From Flavobacteriia bacterium (lineage in GTDB: Bacteria; Bacteroidota; Bacteroidia; Flavobacteriales_D; Crocinitomicaceae), in NCBI GenBank assembly GCA_009924735.1, contig RFQZ01000003.1, positions 1 to 64,000 of the forward strand: a stretch of 64,000 nt of DNA. Direction: 5' to 3'. This document shows, one piece after another, positions 17,972 to 24,962 of this stretch. The translations under genes were made by a program, and so were the position numbers. Each line of letters opens with the position of its first letter. Positions within the stretch are counted from its first letter, which is position 1. The notes under the pieces are model-generated. The model was not told where the DNA came from. It made no database searches and saw nothing but the letters and a program-made list of their open reading frames with translations.

Positions 17972-18982
17972 TTATCGATTTATTAAAGTCTCTACTTGGT
18001 TTTTAAACTCACTCACCATCTTACCTAGTTCGTTAAAGTAAGTGGTCCTTTGTTTTAAGTTGGTTTCACTTATTTTACTTGAATTCGAAATCTGTCTATC
18101 TATGATGCTTTTGGTATCCCTCACATAAGCTTCATCCGTAGTGTGAAGATAACTCATAATGTTATGGGTTAAATAAACGCCATTCATGCCGTCGTTTTCA
18201 TATAAAAAAGTTGCGTCTGTATTTATCGTGTCATTAACAAAAACTTCCAAATGGTTTCCCCGGGCAGGCGGTTCCGTTCCAAACATGTACTTTTTCCCAA
18301 CCGAAATTTGATTTTGATAATGGGCCAATAAAGCCTCAACCCTTTCCACCAGAAAAATCGCATAACTCGGATCCTCAAACATTTGTGTTTCGAGGTAATA
18401 AAGTATTTGTCGCAAAAAACCCTTCATCATATCGATGTCAAGAATTTCAACTGTCTCAATTTGATTATAAGATTGAAGAATTTGTCTACCCAAATCAAAT
18501 GCCTTTTCGCTTATTTTTTCGTGTTTAAATTTGGCATTTTGATAAGATGGTATCAACAGGTGGGTTTGTGCCCAGAAATAAAGACGAAAACGAATCAGTT
18601 GAGGAAAATTTAAGGCTTGAAAGAAATGGACATTATTGATGGTCAAATAGGCCTTTGGGTCTTTAAGTGCTCTTAACCGCGTAAAGCCTTGCAAGATTCC
18701 TTCCAAATAGTTCTCCAAAGAAAAGTCGTACAATTCCAGGGGGGTATAATTGAAAAGGACATTCCCTTCCGACAATTGAATGAGGGCGTCAAAGGAGATG
18801 TTATAGTGCGTGCAAAGTTTTTTCGTTTCTTGAATGGTGAGTGGGGTTTCCAGTCGGATTCGTCTATAGGCAGCATCCATGCTTATTGACAAGAGGTCGC
18901 TAACGATAAACCCAAGAGATTCTTCTGGATTTAATTGTTTCTTGACCAATCCAAAAAGTTGAGATTGTAAAGCGTCTTTCAC
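17972..18982 (-). CDS. HTH-type regulator heading a five-gene operon
   Basis: 336 residues. The first 70 look like a helix-turn-helix: ISMDAAYRRIRLETPLTIQE followed by TKKLCTHYNISFDALIQL, as in Xre-like DNA-binding domains where the second helix reads (D/A)xxYRRxR. The rest is mostly alpha-helical with many aromatic residues, without a family I can name, and might be a ligand-sensing or TPR-like domain. The last part (ETNLKQRTTYFNELGKMVSEFKNQVETLI) reads as a coiled coil. A TAATTTTG box at 19055-19062 lies upstream. Being first in the operon with the epimerase one base behind, it probably controls its own operon. That role is inference. Confidence 0.75.
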   Translation of the reverse strand: MKDALQSQLFGLVKKQLNPEESLGFIVSDLLSISMDAAYRRIRLETPLTIQETKKLCTHYNISFDALIQLSEGNVLFNYTPLELYDFSLENYLEGILQGFTRLRALKDPKAYLTINNVHFFQALNFPQLIRFRLYFWAQTHLLIPSYQNAKFKHEKISEKAFDLGRQILQSYNQIETVEILDIDMMKGFLRQILYYLETQMFEDPSYAIFLVERVEALLAHYQNQISVGKKYMFGTEPPARGNHLEVFVNDTINTDATFLYENDGMNGVYLTHNIMSYLHTTDEAYVRDTKSIIDRQISNSSKISETNLKQRTTYFNELGKMVSEFKNQVETLINR

Positions 18983-19054
18983 CGAAGGAATAAATAAAAT
19001 TGAAAAACAATTTCTTTGGATGCCAATACCTTTCCTGACATCTTAAGCATAGGG

Positions 19055-19062
19055 CAAAATTA
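19055..19062 (-). promoter_or_regulatory. Promoter -7 box (TAATTTTG) for the HTH operon
   Basis: An exact TAnnTTTG match on the - strand in the 84-base gap after murF-alr, leaving about 65 bases of leader before the ATG at 18982. No TTG lies at the usual -33 distance. It supports transcription of the HTH-epimerase-CPBP-SDR-membrane genes apart from murF-alr. Confidence 0.45.
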
Positions 19063-19066
19063 GCAA

Positions 19067-21352
19067 TTATTCACTAATATAGGTCCTATGGATTCTTTGA
19101 GAAATGGAGGTGAGAATTTCATAGGGTATTGTCGTTGCTTGCGCAGCGAATGCGGATAACTGCACATTGTTTTCAAACAGAATCACAGGATCGCCTTCTT
19201 CAACTTCAAGACCGGTAACATCTATCATGAGCATATCCATACAAACCATACCCACCGTTGGGCACGGATGATTTTGAATGTAGACACACCCCTTTCCATT
19301 GCTCAAGGAACGCGGAAACCCGTCGCCATATCCCACGGGTACAATGGCTATGGTTTGGTTACGGCTGGCAATAAAACTTCGATTGTATCCAACGCTTTCT
19401 CCCACTTGAATTTCTTTGATTTGTGATACGACACTTTTCCAAGTCACGACGGATTTGAGTGAGCCTTCCGTTCGCTTATCAGCCAGACCAAACATACCGA
19501 TACCGATACGTACCATGTTAAAATGAGCGTTTGGATATTGAATTACGCCATCCGTGTTTACCAAGTGTTTCAATATGGGGTGAGGGAGTTCCTTTTCAAT
19601 CATTGCAACACAGGCCGTAAATCTTTCCACTTGGCTTTCAGTAAAGTCCTTGTGTTCTGTTCCACCAGAGGCGGCCAAATGGGAATATACCCCTTTGATG
19701 TAAACCTCAGGTTGGGCTTGGCAGATTTCTAAAATGGTTTTAAGTTGACTTGGCTCAAACCCTAAGCGGCGCATTCCGGTATCAAGTTTAACATGAATTG
19801 CGGCTTGCTCAACGTCAGATTCGATTACCACACGAATGAATAAATCCAATTGTTTGAAAGAATAAATACTGGGTTCAAGTTGATAGGCAATACAATCGGC
19901 ATAGCTATCCTGGTCCGCATTCATCACTAAAATTGGGGTTTTAATGCCATACTTCCTAAGCTCAACCCCTTCGTTGGTATACGCAACTCCCAAATAATCA
20001 ATTCCTTGCCCTTCAAGGAAAGCTGCCATTTTTTCCAACCCCGTCCCATAAGATTGGGATTTTACCATTGCCAACATTTTAACCCCTGGGGCCAACAAGG
20101 ATTTAAAATAAACCAAATTATGCCGAAGTGCCGTAAAATTGATTTCCAGTTTTGTTTGGTGTTGTTTTTCACGCAAACGCGCTGCAAATTTTTCCATTCC
20201 TGATTTACGCGTGCCCTTGATTAAAACCACCGCATTTTCAGGGATGGATACTGGGAGATTAGAAACAAGGTCAACGAACATATGATCTGGGGAGTATTCC
20301 AAAACCAATGATTCAATTTTGCCTTTATTTGCATAGCTTTCAGAATCCAAGCCTATGTATACGCAATGTGAACGGGTACGACCAAAGGTCTGCATGTATT
20401 CAAGTGAAAACCGGAGCGCATCCGTATCTAAGTTATATGCATCATTTATGACAATGGAATTGTTCTTGCCATTAAATGTTTCCATTCTCAATGCCAAACG
20501 GTTCAATTTTGAAACCGCTTCCGACAAGGGTTGGGTTACCCATTGCACAGATTTTATAAAGTTGATGGCGATGGCCGCGCAATGAAAACTCGAAGGGTCT
20601 TTGAATTTTAAAGATGCTATTTCGGGATGTGCGTTTTGGGGCATCAACGCTTCATATTCAAAATCAACGTCGAAAAGGTCAACAGCGGAATACGCAAATT
20701 GAGCGGCCTTAAGGATTTTAATTTTTTCCGTTTTGAGTTGATTTTCTGATTCAAAATTTTCCAAATGGGCAGACCCTATGTTGGTTAGAATGGCATGTGT
20801 AGGGGAAATCATCCGGATGAGTTCGTCCATTTCATTGGGCTTAGAAATTCCTGCCTCAATCAAGGCGACATCGGCACCTGCATGCATTTCCAAGAGCGAT
20901 AGGGCAACGCCCAATTGAGAATTGTAACTTTTTGGACTTCTTACCACATTATTCTCCGTCTGAAGCAATTCGTAAAGCCATTCCTTAACGGTTGTTTTGC
21001 CTTGGCTTCCTGTGATGGCGACTACGGGATAGTTGAATGACAACCTATGTTGACGGGCAATTTCTTGGAGCGCCCAAAGCGCGTCCTCTACCATCAAATA
21101 ACAAGCGTCTTCGTAAAACTCAACGGGTGGAACATCGCTAATAAAACAACGCGCACCTTTGTCATAGGCTTCGTTTAAAAATTGTATGCCATGTCGAAAG
21201 CTTCCTTGTAAGGCAACAAAGCATCCCATGGTTGTATCGTGTAACTTACGGGTGTCTACTGAAATAAATCGTACCCATCCGTGGCACTCCCCAACGATTT
21301 GGATGGGCGAAATGACCTCAATAATTCTGGAAACGGGTAGATTTAGGTTCAA
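19067..21352 (-). CDS. murF-alr: Bifunctional MurF ligase / alanine racemase
   Basis: 761 residues. The first part (about 1-390) is MurF, adding D-Ala-D-Ala to the UDP-MurNAc-tripeptide, with the substrate motif SVDTRKL (about 31) and ATP loop GSQGKTT (115-121). The second part (about 395-761) is a PLP alanine racemase that makes the D-Ala: PLP lysine K431 in MVKSQSYGTG, the other catalytic tyrosine in VGYNRSF, and MVCMDMLMIDV near the end. This fusion is well known in Bacteroidota. The start is TTG at 21352, overlapping the tdk stop (TTGA); the next ATG is residue 42, inside the conserved MurF N-terminus, so the TTG is needed. Translation probably depends on tdk. Confidence 0.94.
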   Translation of the reverse strand: MNLNLPVSRIIEVISPIQIVGECHGWVRFISVDTRKLHDTTMGCFVALQGSFRHGIQFLNEAYDKGARCFISDVPPVEFYEDACYLMVEDALWALQEIARQHRLSFNYPVVAITGSQGKTTVKEWLYELLQTENNVVRSPKSYNSQLGVALSLLEMHAGADVALIEAGISKPNEMDELIRMISPTHAILTNIGSAHLENFESENQLKTEKIKILKAAQFAYSAVDLFDVDFEYEALMPQNAHPEIASLKFKDPSSFHCAAIAINFIKSVQWVTQPLSEAVSKLNRLALRMETFNGKNNSIVINDAYNLDTDALRFSLEYMQTFGRTRSHCVYIGLDSESYANKGKIESLVLEYSPDHMFVDLVSNLPVSIPENAVVLIKGTRKSGMEKFAARLREKQHQTKLEINFTALRHNLVYFKSLLAPGVKMLAMVKSQSYGTGLEKMAAFLEGQGIDYLGVAYTNEGVELRKYGIKTPILVMNADQDSYADCIAYQLEPSIYSFKQLDLFIRVVIESDVEQAAIHVKLDTGMRRLGFEPSQLKTILEICQAQPEVYIKGVYSHLAASGGTEHKDFTESQVERFTACVAMIEKELPHPILKHLVNTDGVIQYPNAHFNMVRIGIGMFGLADKRTEGSLKSVVTWKSVVSQIKEIQVGESVGYNRSFIASRNQTIAIVPVGYGDGFPRSLSNGKGCVYIQNHPCPTVGMVCMDMLMIDVTGLEVEEGDPVILFENNVQLSAFAAQATTIPYEILTSISQRIHRTYISE

Positions 21353-21924
21353 TTTTTATGTGAATTAAAGCACGATCTGCACAGAGGCTTATAACGCTCA
21401 ACAGCGCCAAGTAGAACTTGTTCTTGGGCTTCATCAAAGCGGTATGAAAACTGCGCTAGGTTTCCACAGGACAAACAAATTGCATGGACTTTGGTGACAT
21501 ATTCAGCTACGGCTAACAATGCCGGCATTGGACCAAATGGGTTTCCCATATAATCCATGTCTAACCCTGCACAAATCACACGAATCCCCTTACCTGCCAA
21601 AATTGAACAAACTTCTACCAATCCTTCGTCAAAAAATTGGGCCTCATCAATGGCAACAATTTGTTCATCGCCAACTTGTTTCAATATTTCTGAGGAGTGT
21701 TTAACGATGATCGATTGGAGCGCAGTTCCTTGATGGCTAACGACGGCCTCGTCACTGTATCTGTTGTCAATTTCAGGCTTGAATAACACCATTTTTTGAT
21801 TGGCAAATTGCGTTCGTTTGACCCTTCGAATCAACTCTTCGGTTTTTCCTGAAAACATTGAACCACAAATGACCTCAATCCAGCCGTTCATTTTACTTTC
21901 AGTGGGAAATTGCTCTAAAAACAT
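21349..21924 (-). CDS. tdk: Thymidine kinase
   Basis: 191 residues of the TK1-like type II thymidine kinase, which phosphorylates thymidine in the salvage route. The P-loop GSMFSGKT is at 21-28, the DEAQFF motif follows (base catalyst glutamate), then GLDMDYMGNPFGPM. Two CxxC pairs (CLSCGN and CRSC) make the structural zinc site of the lasso domain. The start MFLEQFP...GWIEVICG at 21924 is typical of Bacteroidota members. The 3' end overlaps the TTG start of murF-alr by three bases. A TATTTTTG box lies just upstream. Confidence 0.96.
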   Translation of the reverse strand: MFLEQFPTESKMNGWIEVICGSMFSGKTEELIRRVKRTQFANQKMVLFKPEIDNRYSDEAVVSHQGTALQSIIVKHSSEILKQVGDEQIVAIDEAQFFDEGLVEVCSILAGKGIRVICAGLDMDYMGNPFGPMPALLAVAEYVTKVHAICLSCGNLAQFSYRFDEAQEQVLLGAVERYKPLCRSCFNSHKN

Positions 21925-21938
21925 ATGTAGGTTTTGAA

Positions 21939-21946
21939 CAAAAATA
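21939..21946 (-). promoter_or_regulatory. Promoter -7 box (TATTTTTG) for tdk-murF-alr
   Basis: An exact TAnnTTTG match on the - strand, 15 bases upstream of the tdk ATG, so the leader would be short. No -33 TTG is seen at the expected spacing; the opposite strand of the same gap carries the promoter of the next gene. Confidence 0.45.
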
Positions 21947-21972
21947 ATTGAATTAAATAATTAACCGTGAGG

Positions 21973-22001
21973 TTTGTCGGATGGATATGTTCTTAATTTT
22001 G
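21973..22001 (+). promoter_or_regulatory. Bipartite promoter (TTTG-N17-TAATTTTG) for the 22.0 kb gene
   Basis: TTTG at 21973-21976 and an exact TAnnTTTG (TAATTTTG) at 21994-22001 are spaced 17 bases apart, matching both parts of the Bacteroidota promoter. The transcript should begin near 22006, which excludes the upstream in-frame start at 21974 and supports the ATG at 22040. Confidence 0.6.
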
Positions 22002-22039
22002 TTTTGAAACCGCAATTACTATTTAAACCCTCGGGAACT

Positions 22040-22726
22040 ATGAAATCTTTGATTCAATCTTTGGCACTTGAAATTGAGCAAATTGAAGCAGGCACTGCCA
22101 ATTTGAGTCATTTAGACAACGCTGTAAACCAAGCTCAAATTCTCTTAGAAAAACTCTACATTGTTCGCTACAGCGCTTACAAAGCATCCATCGTTGAAGT
22201 GGAAACGCCTTCCGCTCCTGTTTTCGACCTTTCAGATTCCGATGCGCAAGAAGAAAACGAAATGTCCAGTGGATTGTTCGCCAAAGAAAATACGGCACCC
22301 TTTACAAACACAATGCATCAAACGGAAATCCCATTGGAAACGAAAGCCTTGGAAGTAGAATCAACCCTTGAAGCGTCCGTTGATTCCGAACTCGAAATGT
22401 TTGCACGTCAAGTAAGCGAAGTCAGTGACGAGGTCAATCTTGACCTTCAAGAAATTTTAAATGTCTTCACTAACGCAAAATTAAATGTCAGCCCGCTCAC
22501 TGGAAATTATACCTTGAAGGAGAAATTGCAATACATCAATTTAATGTTTGATGGGTCTAGCGAAGAATTCTCGTTCGCAATCAAAGCGTTGGAAGGCGCA
22601 AAAAACATAGAGGACGCCATTAAACATTTGAAATTTCTTTCAGAAAAACATAAATGGGAAAAATCGAACAAAGAGATCCTCACCAAGTTTGTTGAAAAAG
22701 TTTTTGCCTCGCATGCGCAACCTTAA
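22040..22726 (+). CDS. Conserved Bacteroidota protein of unknown function
   Basis: 228 residues, cytosolic by composition and without signal peptide or membrane helix. The N-terminal part (MKSLIQSLALEIEQIEAG, then LDNAVNQAQILLEKLYIVRYSAY) is helical. The middle (about 60-135) is acidic and low-complexity. The C-terminal part (about 140-228) is the conserved piece: YTLKEKLQYINLMFDGSSEE followed by FSFAIKALEG and IEDAIKHLKFLSEKHKWEKS. Proteins with this tail pattern recur in Bacteroidota next to various genes, as I remember, but no function is assigned. The start ATG at 22040 follows from the promoter position. The next gene begins 14 bases before its end. Confidence 0.78.
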   Translation: MKSLIQSLALEIEQIEAGTANLSHLDNAVNQAQILLEKLYIVRYSAYKASIVEVETPSAPVFDLSDSDAQEENEMSSGLFAKENTAPFTNTMHQTEIPLETKALEVESTLEASVDSELEMFARQVSEVSDEVNLDLQEILNVFTNAKLNVSPLTGNYTLKEKLQYINLMFDGSSEEFSFAIKALEGAKNIEDAIKHLKFLSEKHKWEKSNKEILTKFVEKVFASHAQP

Positions 22727-23996
22727 GCGATCACTTTCCCTTGCAGGACTGTTCTTATGTTTAAAAGGTTCTGTCCTTTGCCAACCATTGCAAAATTTTG
22801 ATGCTCGCAAAACAGTTCAACAGCTAACCAATCAAAAATACCATGGCCGAGGCTACGTGCGAAATGGATGCAACCGTGCAGGGAATTACCTACAAAAATC
22901 CTTTAAAAAAATCGGCATTGCCTCCATAGCCGGAGCATATAAACAACCCTTTCTTGTGGATGTCAACACCTTCCCCAACGCTTGTGCAATTCGATATGGA
23001 GAAAACCAACTTACACCGGGAAAGGATTTTATCGTTCACCCTAAAAGTGGTGGAATGCGCGATGCCACCTTGACCCTTAAGTGGTTAAGCGCATCAGAGG
23101 TTCTTTCCTATGCTAGGAATACCCGCGTTGATCAGTTACCGCTTGAAGCCATTGCTTTCAAAACTTCGGAAGTCAAAGACAAGGACAGTTTAAAGCGCAT
23201 CCTAAGAAAACTGGAGCAAATCGCCCGGGAAGTACAGCCCGTAATGGAATTTACGTCGGAAAAATTAACATGGTCAGTTGCAGACACCTGTTTTGATTTT
23301 CCTTACCTGCAAATAAAGATTGACCCAACGATGGAATTGGGAAAAACAGTTTCAATCAACCTGGCAAATCAAATGCTAAGCAATTACGAGGTGAATAACA
23401 TTGTAGGCGTAATTCCTTCCCTTGAGAAATCAGAGAAGTATTTGGCGATAACAGCCCATTACGACCACTTAGGCGGTATGGGGAAAAATACCTATTTCCC
23501 AGGTGCAAATGACAATGCAAGCGGCGTTGCCATGTTGCTATCCTTGGGCGCTTATTTTCATAAATATCCGTTGAAAAATCACAATGTCCTGTTGATTGCT
23601 TTTGCCGGTGAAGAGGCAGGGTTGCTTGGCTCACAATTTTTCACGAATCACCCGAGGGTTCCTTTAGCTAGCCTATCGTTTCTTTTAAATGTCGACATTA
23701 TGGGAAGTGGTGAGGAAGGCATTACCGTGGTGAACGGAGCCGTTCACAAAGATGCATTCGAGCGGTTGACCCATTTGAATGACTCCTTGGGAATGTTGCC
23801 CCAAATAAAAGTTAGGGGAAAGGCTGCCAATTCCGACCATTATCCATTTTCAGAAAAGGGTGTTCCTGCCTTCTTTTTTTATACGATGGGACCAAACAAG
23901 CACTATCACGACATTGACGACACCTATGAAGCCTTGAGTTTTGCCGCGTTTGACAACCTACAATTGCTTATCCAAGGGTTTTTCAAGCAATTTTAA
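22713..23996 (+). CDS. Exported M28-family zinc aminopeptidase
   Basis: 427 residues from the ATG at 22713 (MRNLKRSLSLAGLFLCLKGSVLCQ), a signal peptide. A longer reading from 22689 adds only MLKKFLPR and is less likely. The M28 metal site is complete: HYDHLG (H and D), the bridging aspartate in GANDNASG, GEEAGLLG (catalytic and metal glutamates), NVDIMG, and the late HYHDIDDT histidine. It should act in the periplasm or outside as a di-zinc aminopeptidase. An insertion of about 100 residues before the catalytic domain may be the PA-like region. It overlaps the upstream gene by 14 bases and the convergent gene at its 3' end by 39 bases. Confidence 0.9.
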   Translation: MRNLKRSLSLAGLFLCLKGSVLCQPLQNFDARKTVQQLTNQKYHGRGYVRNGCNRAGNYLQKSFKKIGIASIAGAYKQPFLVDVNTFPNACAIRYGENQLTPGKDFIVHPKSGGMRDATLTLKWLSASEVLSYARNTRVDQLPLEAIAFKTSEVKDKDSLKRILRKLEQIAREVQPVMEFTSEKLTWSVADTCFDFPYLQIKIDPTMELGKTVSINLANQMLSNYEVNNIVGVIPSLEKSEKYLAITAHYDHLGGMGKNTYFPGANDNASGVAMLLSLGAYFHKYPLKNHNVLLIAFAGEEAGLLGSQFFTNHPRVPLASLSFLLNVDIMGSGEEGITVVNGAVHKDAFERLTHLNDSLGMLPQIKVRGKAANSDHYPFSEKGVPAFFFYTMGPNKHYHDIDDTYEALSFAAFDNLQLLIQGFFKQF

Positions 23997-24329
23997 ATGC
24001 TTGGTGATTTGGACAATTTGCATGGTCAATAAACCGAAGAAAATCCACATCCCATGAAACAAGTACATCACATCTATGTTGAGAACGAGCATTCCCATCA
24101 ACGCGAATAGGAACGAAAAAAACTGAAGGGCTGAAAGGGAGATGAAAGGGGTTACAATCTTTACTTTTTTCTTTTTAAAGGGGAGGTAAAATATTGCGAC
24201 GTAAATAAGATGTTGCAACAGGTTAAAACCCAGCGCGAATTGAAAATACCTTGAGGTGGCAGGAAAAACCAACAGGCTGATGGATGCAACCAAAATCCAA
24301 AAGGGTGCCAAAAAGAGAAAATATTTCAA
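23958..24329 (-). CDS. Small four-helix membrane protein
   Basis: 123 residues with four hydrophobic segments (FLFLAPFWILVASISLLVF, QHLIYVAIFYL, LSALQFFSFLFALMGMLVL, MWIFFGLLTMQIVQI), with basic KKKKVK between the second and third, as in small inner-membrane proteins. It lies two bases after the AtpI-like gene. In many flavobacterial genomes, as I recall, a similar small gene stands between atpI and atpB, so it may be the uncI-like member of that cluster. Here no atpB follows; instead its 3' end overlaps the convergent M28 gene by 39 bases. Function unknown. Confidence 0.72.
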   Translation of the reverse strand: MKYFLFLAPFWILVASISLLVFPATSRYFQFALGFNLLQHLIYVAIFYLPFKKKKVKIVTPFISLSALQFFSFLFALMGMLVLNIDVMYLFHGMWIFFGLLTMQIVQITKHLKLLEKPLDKQL

Positions 24330-24331
24330 GG

Positions 24332-24556
24332 TTATTTGTTTAATTTTTTCAATGACATAATCACATAAATGGTTGAGGATATAACGCCTAACATCAAACC
24401 CAATATGGTAAAATAAGATTCTTTAATTTTAAATGTTTGATCCATATAATAGCCGGCATATCCCAAGATAGCCATGAAGGCCAACATTTGAAAGCCCAAG
24501 GAGGAGTATTGAATAAAGTTAGAAAATTTACTTTTTTTGGGATTGGAATCAGTCAT
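24332..24556 (-). CDS. AtpI/AtpZ-like ATP synthase-associated membrane protein
   Basis: 74 residues with two membrane helices (QMLAFMAILGYAGYYMDQTF and YFTILGLMLGVISSTIYVIM) separated by a short polar loop, with a charged N-terminus (DSNPKKSKFSNF). This is the size and pattern of AtpI/AtpZ proteins, which help assemble the F-type ATP synthase rotor or carry ions. It overlaps the bactofilin gene by 8 bases and is followed at 2 bases by another small membrane gene. The usual atpBEFHAG genes are not in this window. Identification from pattern and context only. Confidence 0.78.
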   Translation of the reverse strand: MTDSNPKKSKFSNFIQYSSLGFQMLAFMAILGYAGYYMDQTFKIKESYFTILGLMLGVISSTIYVIMSLKKLNK

Positions 24557-24959
24557 CCAAATTTACATCAGCGGTAAAGGTAGTCGGAATGGACTGTGAT
24601 TTCATAACACAAGAGCCTTCGAAAATCGCCCCTTCTTGAATGACCAATTTTGTGGTTTGAATGTCTCCTTTTATGCGTGCTGTGGCATTTAAGGTTAGTA
24701 GGTTTTCAATGGTCAGTTCCCCATCGATTGCGCCGTCAATTTCTGCATTTAAACAAACCAAATTACCATTGATTTTTCCTGTAGGGCCAATGGAAACTTT
24801 ACCAGAGCAAGAAAGATTACCATTCATTTCACCTTCCAAAATAAAATTTGAATCGGATACGATGTCACCATTTAATTCTGTTCCTGCAACAATTCTATTG
24901 AAATCTGTACTTTCTTCATATTGGGCAGTGCTGTTGAAAAAATCCTTTCTTTTTAACAT
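24549..24959 (-). CDS. Bactofilin family cytoskeletal protein
   Basis: 136 residues with a bactofilin core (about 25-115): repeated beta-helix turns of the form G.i.....l.GeinG.l (RIVAGTELNGDI, FILEGEMNGNLSCSG, IGPTGKINGNLVCL, AEIDGAIDGELTIEN, ATARIKGDIQTTKL, EGAIFEGSCVM). Bactofilins polymerise into filaments that place cell-wall or envelope machinery. The flanks are short and unstructured, as usual. It begins 3 bases after the porW stop and overlaps the AtpI-like gene, so it is transcribed with porW; the pairing with this secretion gene is common in Bacteroidota. Confidence 0.93.
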   Translation of the reverse strand: MLKRKDFFNSTAQYEESTDFNRIVAGTELNGDIVSDSNFILEGEMNGNLSCSGKVSIGPTGKINGNLVCLNAEIDGAIDGELTIENLLTLNATARIKGDIQTTKLVIQEGAIFEGSCVMKSQSIPTTFTADVNLDD

Positions 24960-24962
24960 AGA

